Positions 1 to 6,823 of a stretch of DNA of 64,000 nt are shown piece by piece. The notes below the pieces were generated by a model. The model was given only the letters and a program-made list of their open reading frames with translations, was not told the origin of the DNA and did not search any database. Both the position numbers and the translations under genes were made by a program. The DNA comes from Aquimonas sp041395245 (GTDB lineage Bacteria > Pseudomonadota > Gammaproteobacteria > Xanthomonadales > Xanthomonadaceae). The stretch's first letter is position 1. Each line of letters starts with the position of its first letter. The stretch lies in contig JAWLAY010000008.1 of the NCBI GenBank assembly GCA_041395245.1, positions 124,001 through 188,000 on the forward strand. Direction: 5' to 3'.

Positions 1-109
1 GCTATCCGATAAAAAATATATTTATACATCAAACACATGAAGTTAAATATGTACTATTTATAGCAAGCGGATGCCACTGAACGATATCAACGAAGAGTCT
101 CAAGTTCAC

Positions 110-155
110 CTTCCGAAGCCATTGGTCGGGGGTTCGAATCCCTCCGGGCGCGCCA
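110..155 (+). other. 3'-half remnant of tRNA-Arg(CCG), probable island attachment site
   Basis: The segment contains an anticodon-loop-like TTCCGAA (111-117), then a T arm with loop TTCGAAT, then CGGGCGC, discriminator G and CCA at 153-155. This is the 3' half of a tRNA-Arg with anticodon CCG, whose acceptor is normally GCGCCCG/CGGGCGC. The matching 5' acceptor and D arm are absent from bases 1-109, which are AT-rich, and the 5' side of the anticodon stem does not pair. It is therefore not a working tRNA. A 3'-half tRNA copy is what tyrosine-recombinase islands leave at one end, so an integrated element probably lies to the left. Bases 1-109 hold nothing else that I can identify. Confidence 0.7.
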
Positions 156-165
156 ACTTCCTGTG

Positions 166-305
166 ACAAAACGTTCGTCAGGCCAGCGATGAGGCTTTAG
201 GCGTTTCTCGCCGAGAAAAGGCTACGTAGAGTCGTTCGGACCGACGCCTCCGTAATGGCTTGCCTCCGCTTGTCTCGGCGGGTCAGCTTGAGCGAGGGGT
301 TGGCT
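166..305. other. degenerate attC site, distal end of cassette array
   Basis: The right core is GTTGGCT (299-305), preceded by GCGAGGG as in other sites of this array. The left side AAACGTTCGTCAGGCC (about 170-183) resembles the clear attC left arms at 9211 and 8725, but the RYYYAAC core is mutated. It would be the attC of the VOC cassette. Being next to the tRNA remnant, it marks the distal end of the array. Confidence 0.5.
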
Positions 306-329
306 GCACCGCGCAGCTGATGAACGGGT

Positions 330-716
330 TCACTGGCCTTCTGGCGGTTGCCAGAGTTCAATTTTGTTGCCTTCTGGATCGATGGCCCAGCCGAACTTGC
401 CGTACTCCGATTCGTCGACCTTTTCGTCGACTTGGACACCTTCGGCTCGAAGTACCGCAAGTAGCGCGTGCAGATCCTCAACGCGGTAGTTGATCATGAA
501 ACTTGCTGCGCTTGGCGCAAAGTAGCTGGTATCAGCGGCGAACGGGCTCCAGACCGTGGTTCCAATGCCTTCCGGGTTCTCCAGACTCGTCCACCTGAAG
601 GCGCAGCCACCCCATTCTTCGACATCGATCCCGAGGTGTTTCTTGTACCAGGCGCCGAGAGCCTTTGGGTCCTGCGCCTTAAAGAACACTCCACCAATTC
701 CGGTTACGCGTTTCAT
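330..716 (-). CDS. VOC / glyoxalase-fold family protein (cassette gene)
   Basis: A protein of 128 residues with the two beta-alpha-beta-beta-beta repeats of the vicinal-oxygen-chelate superfamily. The N-terminal repeat runs from VTGIGGVFFKAQDP to ALGAWYKKHLG; the second contains NYRVEDLHALL and ends DPEGNKIELWQPP. Members bind a metal and act as lyases, dioxygenases or resistance proteins, and the substrate cannot be told here. The ATG at 716 is chosen because AAGGAG lies 6 nt upstream; the longer frame upstream is not needed. The stop lies just right of the distal attC core, so this is the last cassette of the array, reading away from attI. Confidence 0.8.
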   Translation of the reverse strand: MKRVTGIGGVFFKAQDPKALGAWYKKHLGIDVEEWGGCAFRWTSLENPEGIGTTVWSPFAADTSYFAPSAASFMINYRVEDLHALLAVLRAEGVQVDEKVDESEYGKFGWAIDPEGNKIELWQPPEGQ

Positions 717-739
717 GGCTGCTCCTTTTCGGGGTGGGA

Positions 740-1061
740 CAAACCGGATGCGTCTTTGCCAGCTGTCGAAGAAGGACCTTTCCCACCGCATACCCGCTGC
801 AGCGCGCGGCAGCTTGGCCAGACGGTCGCACGCGGTGACGGGAAGAGCTTCTTCATCGCTCGTTCCGGAGGCGGTCAAGGCGATTGTGTGCGTCGGGGGC
901 GATGTTGCCAAGAAATCGGTTCGCTATTCATGGCGTCGCTGAGCTGGGCAGAGCAGATTCTGCCGCTGGACGTGGACCGAGGCGATTCGTGCGCGGCGGT
1001 CGCCGTGGTCGCCAAGAACGCGCGCGTGGGTTGGGCTTGCGGCACGGTCTCGGCGTTAGCT
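740..1061 (+). mobile_element. IS110/IS1111-type remnant lying in an attC site (copy 1)
   Basis: This stretch separates two cassettes and has no intact gene. It shares a run of about 23 bases at 880-902 with copy 3 (2827-2849) and weaker similarity with copy 2 (1888-2207). Conceptual translation gives IVCVGGDVAKK, a degraded version of the GVDLAKN start of IS110-family transposases. On its right is GTTAGCT (1055-1061), which fits the right core of an attC. I infer that an IS inserted in the attC of the reverse-oriented cassette and then decayed. Confidence 0.5.
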
Positions 1062-1118
1062 AGGAGCGACGCCGCACCGGCGAATGGCTAGTCACGGCTA
1101 CTGGAGTGTAAGAAATAG

Positions 1119-1147
1119 TTGACATCAAGCGCTTGGCTCGTTAGCGT
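1119..1147 (+). promoter_or_regulatory. putative promoter with palindromic operator for the membrane-protein/XRE pair
   Basis: A perfect TTGACA -35 box (1119-1124) is followed at 17 nt by TAGCGT (1142-1147), a weak -10. The spacer contains the perfect palindrome CAAGCGCTTG (1126-1135), well placed for an autoregulatory XRE repressor. A second, looser repeat GTATG/CATAC lies at 1150-1169. No other promoter of this quality is seen in the array. Confidence 0.5.
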
Positions 1148-1200
1148 GTGTATGTCTGGTTTTTCATACATCTCAGTTTCAACACTGGCAGGAGTCAGCG

Positions 1201-1629
1201 ATGTCGATGTCGTTTCAGGAGAAGAGTCTGTGGGTGAGTCTCGCCGGGCTTGTTCTGGCCTTCGGTGGGTACTTCTATTCGGCGTACGTGACGATACTGC
1301 CGACACCGGCAGCCAAGGACGTTCTACCCCAGCAGGCCGGGCTGTTCATTGCAGCAACGGTATTACTGGTTGTACTCCTTGTGGCCGGCCACGTGGTGAT
1401 TGCACTGCTTGATCGACGTACCGAGACGGACGAGCGGGACAGGTTGATAGAGCTCAGGGGCGGGCGATACGGTTCATTTGTGCTGGCCACCGGGGTCTTT
1501 CTCACGCTTTGTACCTCACTCGTGACGGAAGGGAATGCCGTCATGGCCCATGTCTTGCTGGGTTCGTGGGTACTTGCGCAAGGCGTGGAGATCATTTCTC
1601 AGCTCGTGATGTACCGCCGCGGACACTGA
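1201..1629 (+). CDS. small integral membrane protein of unknown function, paired with XRE regulator
   Basis: A protein of 142 residues with about four hydrophobic segments (roughly residues 9-30, 47-70, 93-110 and 115-135) and a charged cytoplasmic loop LLDRRTETDERDR between the second and third. The ATG follows AGGAG at 7 nt. The gene runs opposite to the other cassette genes and has its own putative promoter. The XRE gene begins 3 nt after its stop. Membrane protein plus small XRE regulator is a recurrent bacterial two-gene unit, and promoter-bearing reverse cassettes are often toxin-antitoxin modules. Toxicity here is only an inference; I do not recognise a named family with certainty. Confidence 0.7.
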   Translation: MSMSFQEKSLWVSLAGLVLAFGGYFYSAYVTILPTPAAKDVLPQQAGLFIAATVLLVVLLVAGHVVIALLDRRTETDERDRLIELRGGRYGSFVLATGVFLTLCTSLVTEGNAVMAHVLLGSWVLAQGVEIISQLVMYRRGH

Positions 1630-1632
1630 CGC

Positions 1633-1854
1633 ATGGGCAAGCGAAAAGTGATCTTGACCAATCGAGTTCGGGATTGCCGGACCAACGCAGGCGGAATGAC
1701 TCAGCAGCAGCTCGCAGATCTCGTTGGTGTTACGCGTCAGACCGTCAATGCCATCGAGGCCAATAAGTACTCGCCGTCCCTTGAGGTTGCGTTTCTAATC
1801 GCACGAACCCTAAAGGTTGGAATCGAGGACGTGTTCGGCTTTGAGGAAGGCTGA
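1633..1854 (+). CDS. XRE-family (Cro/CI-type) transcriptional regulator
   Basis: A 73-residue protein made almost entirely of a helix-turn-helix domain: MTQQQLADLVGVTRQTVNAIE (split over residues 20-40) followed by PSLEVAFLIARTLKVGIEDVF. This is the compact XRE class that lacks any extra domain. It follows the membrane-protein gene by 3 nt and is surely co-transcribed. The palindrome in the upstream promoter is its likely operator, which would make the pair self-repressing. Its end at 1854 is followed by a short spacer and an IS remnant. Confidence 0.85.
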   Translation: MGKRKVILTNRVRDCRTNAGGMTQQQLADLVGVTRQTVNAIEANKYSPSLEVAFLIARTLKVGIEDVFGFEEG

Positions 1855-1880
1855 GCGACAGCGAAATCCGGACCTTCGCG

Positions 1881-2216
1881 GACTGACGAACGATAAGGAG
1901 CTTCCTCACCGCGCACTGGATGCAGCACTCGGAAGTTCGGCCGGGTGGTCGTGCCTGGCGATGGGAAAGGATTCTTCATCACTTGTTCCGAGGCGGTCAT
2001 AACGATGCTGTGCGCAGGGGTCGATCTCGCCAAGAATGCGCTTGCCCTGCGTCGCATCGATCGCGTCAGCTCGGTGGAATCCGGCGCTAGACGCGCCGGG
2101 GCTACTCGCGGGCGGTGGTGGTCATGGCACCCAAAACGCGCGCAGGGAATCGACCATGTTGCCGCACGGCTTCGCGGGCCGCGCCGTTCGGTTGCCGATG
2201 GCGCGAGTGGTTAGGC
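1881..2216 (+). mobile_element. attC of the GNAT cassette, interrupted by an IS110/IS1111-type remnant (copy 2)
   Basis: The right attC core is GTTAGGC (2210-2216). Between it and GACTGACGAACGA (from 1881) lies a sequence whose translation from 2005 reads MLCAGVDLAKNALAL, the standard N-terminus of IS110/IS1111 transposases carrying the first acidic residue of their DEDD site. About 65 further codons look like degraded transposase. The left part matches copy 3 (both have CTCGGAAGTTCGGCYGGGTGG). Elements of the IS1111-attC group are known to target attC sites, and this position and orientation fit that group. Confidence 0.55.
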
Positions 2217-2681
2217 CACGCCCGCGGGTGACAGCCAGTGAAACTCGAGGATCTCGTCGCCGTACTGATCGATCTCTCCCGTGCTTCGCCAGCCGAGATG
2301 CCTGTAAAACCCGTACGAGCGGACGTTTGGATTCGATGAGCAGCCCAAGAAGAGGCGCTTGTGCCCGAGTTGGGCCAGTGCGTCGTTGACCAGCCCAAGC
2401 AGACGGCGGGCAATCCCGCGGCCTTCATGGCTGGGCAGGGCAACCAGGACCACGATTTCTCCAGTCCTTGATGCACCGAAGCAGTAGCCAACCATCTGGT
2501 CGCCATCCCGGCAGATGTATCCGGGTAGTTCTCCAGATCGAATTTCTTCTGCCCAAGACTGGGTAGTGATGCCGAGCTCGGCGAGTCGCCGCTCCGATAT
2601 GGCGTTCTCTCGCGTGAGACCACGGAGCCGCACGCACTCGGCGGCGTCACTGGGTAGGGCCGGTCTGTATTCGAAGGTCAC
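2211..2681 (-). CDS. GNAT family N-acetyltransferase (cassette gene)
   Basis: A 156-residue GNAT-fold protein. The N-terminal half has YRPALPSDAAECVRLR; the acetyl-CoA loop appears as PSHEGRGIARRLL (near residue 90), a Q/R-x-x-G-x-G/A motif; the C-terminal part has NPNVRSYGFYRHLGW. The acceptor substrate is unknown. A GTG start (2681) is the only start available near the left edge of the interrupted attC, and its ribosome site is weak. The stop codon TAA is formed by the GTTAGGC core of its own attC, which is typical of integron cassettes. Confidence 0.85.
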   Translation of the reverse strand: MTFEYRPALPSDAAECVRLRGLTRENAISERRLAELGITTQSWAEEIRSGELPGYICRDGDQMVGYCFGASRTGEIVVLVALPSHEGRGIARRLLGLVNDALAQLGHKRLFLGCSSNPNVRSYGFYRHLGWRSTGEIDQYGDEILEFHWLSPAGVA

Positions 2682-2706
2682 GATATTTGTGCTGCCTGTT
2701 TGCGCG

Positions 2707-3004
2707 GTCTGACGAATGAATGGACCTTCCTAACTGCACACCGGCTGCAGCGCTCGGAAGTTCGGCTGGGTGGTCGAGCGTGACGACGGAAAGGGCTTCG
2801 TTATCGCCCGATTAGGACGCGGTCAAGCGATTGTGTGCGTCGGGGGCGAGCCTGCCAAGTACGGTGCGCCTGAGACTAGGTCAAGCGTTGATGCACGACA
2901 ATAACCCGGCAGATCGTGCGAGTGCGCTGCATCCGGGGCCTCGGATAGCGCGGTGCTACGATGCTAGACCTGACCCTCTGCACTCTCTTAGCGAGGGGTT
3001 AGGC
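2707..3004 (+). mobile_element. attC of the GFA cassette, interrupted by an IS110/IS1111-type remnant (copy 3)
   Basis: GTCTGAC (2707-2713) is one base from the RYYYAAC core and GTTAGGC (2998-3004) is the opposite core, so together they bracket a split attC. The insert shares CTCGGAAGTTCGGCTGGGTG-like sequence with copy 2 and 23 identical bases (2827-2849) with copy 1. The reading IVCVGGEPAKY is a degraded GVDLAKN. No intact gene is present in this stretch. Confidence 0.5.
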
Positions 3005-3487
3005 ATCGCTGCGTGTCACTGCCATAACCGGTGCCGGGTACCTGATGCTTGGATTCGGCTGGCCATCGAGGTCACTCAGAGCGTCGGTATAGCAATTGAC
3101 ATCGGCTGGGAGAGCGATGCCTGTCTGTGCGGACTTCGTCCAAATATTGGCGGTTACTTCGACCTGGTTTGGGTGATCAAAGCAACCCCTGGAGATAGCG
3201 CGAAGATGCGGCCACCTTTCGAAGGTAAGGCCCAGGGACGTTCCGCATCTCGGACAGAAGTGAACATAGACCTTCTTGCCACTACCTTCGGACCTGTGCT
3301 CATACCGCTGCATAGCTCCGGCATTGAACTCAACCGTGTCGAAGGGAAAAATCGACTCCGTGTAGAACGACGTCCCGGTCATCCTCTGACAGAACTTGCA
3401 GTGACAGGACAGCGTAAGCAATGGAAGTTGCTGGGTGCGAAAACGGACGCTTCCGCATAGGCATCCTCCTTCGAGAGTGATGGACAT
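2999..3487 (-). CDS. GFA family protein (glutathione-dependent formaldehyde-activating enzyme-like)
   Basis: A 162-residue zinc-binding protein. The cysteine pattern of the GFA fold is complete: C9 and C11 in GGCLCGSVRF, C28, C30 and C33 in SCHCKFCQ, and C78 and C81 in FCPRCGTSLG. The family contains S-hydroxymethylglutathione synthase-like enzymes, but most members are uncharacterised, so I do not assign a reaction. The ATG at 3487 is preceded by AAGGA at 8 nt; in-frame codons upstream belong to the neighbouring attC. The TAA stop lies in the attC core at 2998-3004. Confidence 0.85.
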   Translation of the reverse strand: MSITLEGGCLCGSVRFRTQQLPLLTLSCHCKFCQRMTGTSFYTESIFPFDTVEFNAGAMQRYEHRSEGSGKKVYVHFCPRCGTSLGLTFERWPHLRAISRGCFDHPNQVEVTANIWTKSAQTGIALPADVNCYTDALSDLDGQPNPSIRYPAPVMAVTRSDA

Positions 3488-3540
3488 CGGTCTGGTTCCT
3501 TTTCTTCGGGGAGCGGCGTGCGCACTGGACTGATTGCGAT

Positions 3541-3639
3541 GCCTAACGTTTGACGTGAGGGGCAGCCGTAGCGGCGAAGCCGCGAAGGGAACCCACAAGC
3601 GCAGCTTGTGGGCGGTCCCTCTCGACGGAATTGTTAGAT
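3541..3639. other. attC site of the SMR cassette
   Basis: Cores GCCTAAC (3541-3547) and GTTAGAT (3633-3639) are 99 bp apart. The interior is an imperfect inverted repeat, with GTGAGGGGCAGCC on one side and GGTCCCTCTCGAC on the other, and a CCCACAAGC/GCTTGTGGG hairpin near the middle. Confidence 0.85.
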
Positions 3640-3648
3640 GCGGCCATC

Positions 3649-3981
3649 TTAGTGCGCATTTGCCTTAGACAACAGGTTGAGAACGGCGACGCCAGCAACA
3701 ATAAGACCTATACCCAAAAAGCCCCACGAATCTAATTTTTGGTTATGAAACACCCATGCAATGGCAGTGACAAGGGCAACTCCAAGGCCAGACCAAACTG
3801 CATAAGCGATTCCGACTGGAATGGTCTTTAGTGTGAATGATAAAAAGTAAAAAGAAGCTCCATATCCAGCAACGACTATCAAAGATGGAATCAACCTGGT
3901 GAAGCTTTCACTTGATTTAAGAGCGGATGTTGCGGTGACCTCAGTGATAATTGCAACAGCTAAGAACAACCAACTTTTCAT
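3649..3981 (-). CDS. SMR-family multidrug efflux transporter (EmrE/Qac-like)
   Basis: A 110-residue inner-membrane protein with four transmembrane helices. The essential membrane Glu is in helix 1 (E14 in AIITEVTAT), and the family signature GIAYAVWSGLG lies near residues 57-67. Length and sequence match EmrE/QacE proton antiporters that export quaternary ammonium compounds. The cassette is AT-rich relative to its neighbours, suggesting transfer. A stem-loop covers the ribosome site just upstream of the ATG (3985-4009). The first 37 bases of this cassette are repeated at the start of the disrupted cassette (6725-6761). SMR genes are among the commonest integron cassettes. Confidence 0.92.
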   Translation of the reverse strand: MKSWLFLAVAIITEVTATSALKSSESFTRLIPSLIVVAGYGASFYFLSFTLKTIPVGIAYAVWSGLGVALVTAIAWVFHNQKLDSWGFLGIGLIVAGVAVLNLLSKANAH

Positions 3982-3984
3982 TAT

Positions 3985-4009
3985 TTTCTCCCACAGGATT
4001 AGGGAGAAA
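3985..4009 (-). promoter_or_regulatory. stem-loop that may sequester the SMR ribosome-binding site
   Basis: On the minus strand TTTCTCCC pairs perfectly with GGGAGAAA across a 9-nt loop (TAATCCTGT). The GGGAG strand is the Shine-Dalgarno sequence, 8 nt before the ATG. Folding would block translation. The loop lacks the ACGR motif of guanidine-II riboswitches. Confidence 0.45.
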
Positions 4010-4045
4010 GTCTAAACCCACAGCTCAAAAACAAACAGTCTTGTT

Positions 4046-4082
4046 CCCACCGTAAAAATGTGTGCAATCAGAGCGTCTAACG
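4046..4082 (-). repeat. 37-bp cassette-leader repeat, copy A
   Basis: Identical over 37 bases to 6725-6761. On the minus strand it starts at the attC crossover and leads into the SMR gene. Sequence flanking the two copies differs at once on both sides. Confidence 0.85.
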
Positions 4083-4164
4083 CCGCGTTAAGCCGCCGAG
4101 GCGCGAAGCGGCTCGATCGAAGCCACGGACTGGTACCGAGGTCGGATTGAACGCATAGTTAGAC
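4075..4164. other. attC site of the DoxX cassette
   Basis: Cores GTCTAAC (4075-4081) and GTTAGAC (4158-4164) are 90 bp apart. The outer arms CTAACGCCGCGTT and AACGCATAGTTAG are partly complementary, as in attC sites. The DoxX stop codon lies inside the right core. Confidence 0.8.
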
Positions 4165-4584
4165 ATCTGTGCGACTGCGCCGATGTTGAATACCCACCAA
4201 TACTAAACATGTAATCAACAAAACACTGTACTCAGCCCCATTGCGTCCTAGGCCAACTACGAACCAGCCGGCCGGCAAATGAACTAGCCAAATTCCCACC
4301 ATGTAAATTGCCGAGTAGCAGACAGAAAGTGGAAATACGAGCAGCCCAAAGGCGAAAAGCGGCGTGCCTATGATTTCTAAGGAGGTGATTGCGCCCGCAA
4401 TCCAAAAGCCGCCGGGAAATCCCTGTGTCTCCAACCAACCACCAAAAGGCACAACTCCTCCGGTGATCAATCTTGCCCATCCATGGGCAGCTATGAAGCC
4501 GGCCAACACAATGCGGAGGGCGAGCCAACTCCGTGCGCTCGTCTTATCCAGCCCCGCCAAGGGCCCCATAAAGCGGTAGTTCAC
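4159..4584 (-). CDS. DoxX family membrane protein (cassette gene)
   Basis: A 141-residue protein with four hydrophobic helices and the DoxX signature: LRIVLAGFIAAHGWARL, FPGGFWIAGAITSLEIIG and a C-terminal helix ending in HRRSRTDV. DoxX proteins are small inner-membrane proteins, some linked to thiol or redox stress; no reaction is assigned. The GTG at 4584 is chosen because GGAGG lies 9 nt upstream; an ATG at 4569 is the alternative. The cassette sequence upstream is replaced by insertion-sequence debris, so its native start region may be lost. The stop codon lies in its attC. Confidence 0.75.
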   Translation of the reverse strand: MNYRFMGPLAGLDKTSARSWLALRIVLAGFIAAHGWARLITGGVVPFGGWLETQGFPGGFWIAGAITSLEIIGTPLFAFGLLVFPLSVCYSAIYMVGIWLVHLPAGWFVVGLGRNGAEYSVLLITCLVLVGIQHRRSRTDV

Positions 4585-4639
4585 GCGCTCACGCCTCCAT
4601 GGACGACCATGATCGACTGGCTTCGTTACTTCGCGAGTC

Positions 4640-5700
4640 TCCACAGCCGGTGTGGATTAAGGCGGAACCCACGGGAGATTGCCATCGAACTCTTGCCTAT
4701 CGGCTTTCACCGAGGGCTTCGACGTCTGCCTTGTTTCTTCCGTCGCAGGCGCGCGCTATCGCGAAGCAATGTTCAATTCCTGGATAAGAATGATCCGAAG
4801 GACGCGACCGTGATCTCGTGTTGATGAAGCAGGGCATGACGATGCGATCCCATCGATCCGCTTGTCGCTGGGCATCACGGTCTTCAGGAGCCGTCGAAGA
4901 CGCATTACCAGATCAGCATGGCTAGAACTCGCCTGCAGCACAGCATCATGACGCACTATCTGCCGCTGTACTTCCCAGAAATCGAGCGCTACTGACACCG
5001 CCCAGCGTGAATGGCCTGCGCCAGATTCCTCCTCCGATTTCCGACGGCGGCATCAATCCGACGCGTCCTATGACGAGTTTCTGAGGCGGCATGGGAATTG
5101 GTGGGCCGAAAGGTCAACAAGAAGCGTGGCCGCAGGAGCTTTACGAGGTCGCTTGCAGAAGCATCGGGCCGTTGGCGGATGACGAGTCAATCGAAGTTCA
5201 AAGCTTCCGCTCGCAGTTGCGGCGCTACCAGGAGCTCATCCAGCAGCGCGATCAGCTCGCTGAGCAGGCTGGATAGGTTGCTCGTTGACGCCCTGACTAC
5301 GAGTCACTTCTGCTCGCTGCCTGGCATTGGGCCGGTGCTTGCGCTGACGATTCTCGCTGAAGGCGGCGATCTCCGGCGTTTTGCTCATCACCGTCAATTT
5401 CTGAAGTACTGCGGGCTTGACTTGGCGAAATGCCAGTCAGGCTAAAGTACTGCGGACAGGAGCGGCTCTCCAAGCGCGGGAATGCGCGGCTACGCTTCAT
5501 TTCTGGTTCGCTGCACCGTAGCCATCAGAATGCGCGAGAACAGCTTTCGGGAGAAGCATGAGCGTTACATACAGAACGATCCGCTGAATGCCGATCGAAG
5601 CGAAGTGCCCTGACCGCCGTCGCAGCAAAAATGGCCTGCGTGGCGTATGGACTTGTCAAACAACAGACGCAATACCGCAGCTACTCGAAAAGGTTTACCC
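4640..5700 (+). pseudogene. IS110-family transposase, degraded by frameshifts
   Basis: Translation in shifting frames follows an IS110-family transposase: VWIKAEPTGDCHRTLAYRLS (4651-4710), NDPKDATV (about 4790-4813), ARTRLQHSIMTHYLP (4922-4966), an S/LPGIGPVLALTILAEGGDL transposase_20 motif near 5318-5373, then FLKYCGLDLAKCQSG and finally AYGLVKQQTQYRS before 5695. At least four frame changes and several deletions are present and no full-length frame remains. Whether it is the same element that left the three attC-associated remnants cannot be decided by eye. Bases 5700-5950 hold nothing I can identify. Confidence 0.75.
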
Positions 5701-5950
5701 CGGATCGATCCCTTTCATTAGGCCGTCGGGACTCCTCATAGGATCCTGTAGATAATGCTCGGACCTTCCACGGACTCCATGCCGTTTTAGGCACGTTCGA
5801 GGCCTTCAGGACCCTCGTGTTCACTATGGTTAGATCAGGAGACCTTGAAGACGTGGAAGCCGGATCTTGCTGCGCGTTGAAATGCATTGCCCGACCGGCC
5901 GTCCCGACGACCGCGGTCCTGCGCACATCAACACACGCTTGACACCAGAG

Positions 5951-6630
5951 TTAGCATCGCCGGTTCGTGGTGAGCGTGTGCACTAGCATGCTTGATGTGG
6001 TGCCAGCGTGCCGATGATGGCTCGACTCACGCCCTGCGGTCCGCTGCGACACACGCCGGATCAGGTGCAGGCGTGAACGCCGCTCTGTCAGCGTCACCAG
6101 GGCCTGTCCGCCGTGGCCTTGGACCATGGTGTCCAGCTCCCAGTCGCCGATGTGGCTGCGTTCGTCCAACCACGGGCGGACGGGCGCTGATGTCGCGACG
6201 GTGCTTGATCTGGCCGCGACGATTCGAACGGCGCTTCCGGCGTGGCTTGGCTCTGCCGCAGCAGCGTATGCAAGGTGCCACCGTCGATGATCCGCCGCAA
6301 TGTGCTGGTAGATGCGCTCATGGCTGGCCAGACCTGTCGCACCGGCAATCTGCCTGTGGGCCAGATCCTCGCGCAGCAGCGCCTCAATACGAGGCCAGTG
6401 CGATGGGTTGATCCGGGCGCGACGACTGGCTTGCCGACGCCGATGCCGTGCCCGCACATGGGCCGGATCAGGGAACATATCCTGCTGGGCATCGGTTGCG
6501 CTTGAATTCACGACAGATCGTGCTGGCGGATCGGTCTATTCGTCTGCCGATCGCACGCAAGCTCAAAACCCGCTTCGCGGCAGCGCGTGAGCCTGGATAT
6601 CGTTCTGCTTGGGTCAGGTGACCCTGGACA
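5951..6630 (-). pseudogene. IS30-family transposase, degraded and C-terminally truncated
   Basis: On the minus strand HLTQAERYQ (about 6612-6620) and SLRAIGRRIDRSASTICREF give the IS30 N-terminal helix-turn-helix in two frames. Then come AHVRARHRRR, ASHERIYQHIAADHR and, after a further frame change, RPWLDERSHIGDWELDTMV and GGQALVTLTERRSRLHLIRRV, the start of the DDE domain. It stops after HTLTTN, where the second catalytic Asp region should begin. Terminal inverted repeats were not found. It lies within the cassette that ends with DoxX and is opposite in orientation to the IS110 remnant. Confidence 0.75.
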
Positions 6631-6724
6631 GGGCAACTCCACTTGCAGGTAGAGGCGCTCAGGCTAAGCGGCTACCTGGTCCTCTACGCTCCGTTAACCG
6701 TGTTGCGATTCGGAGTTGAATCCG

Positions 6725-6761
6725 CCCACCGTAAAAATGTGTGCAATCAGAGCGTCTAACG
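6725..6761 (-). repeat. 37-bp cassette-leader repeat, copy B
   Basis: Identical to 4046-4082. It again begins at an attC crossover (GTCTAAC, 6754-6760), but it is followed by IS30 debris rather than an SMR gene, suggesting that a second SMR-like cassette once stood here. Confidence 0.85.
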
Positions 6762-6823
6762 TCCGAGTTCAGGGGCGCTGCGCGGCTTTATCGCGCAGCG
6801 TCCCCTGCAACGAAGTGTTAGCC
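6754..6823. other. attC site of the restriction-modification cassette
   Basis: Cores GTCTAAC (6754-6760) and GTTAGCC (6817-6823) are 70 bp apart. The interior is an almost perfect hairpin, AGGGGCGCTGCGCG with CGCGCAGCGTCCCCT around a short TTTAT loop region. Confidence 0.9.

Noticed and set aside
110..155. A functional tRNA gene at the left edge
   Set aside because: There is no 5' acceptor strand or D arm, and the anticodon stem does not pair, so only the 3' half is present.
3985..4045. A guanidine riboswitch in front of the SMR gene
   Set aside because: Only one hairpin is present and its loop lacks ACGR, so the known guanidine-II pattern is not met.
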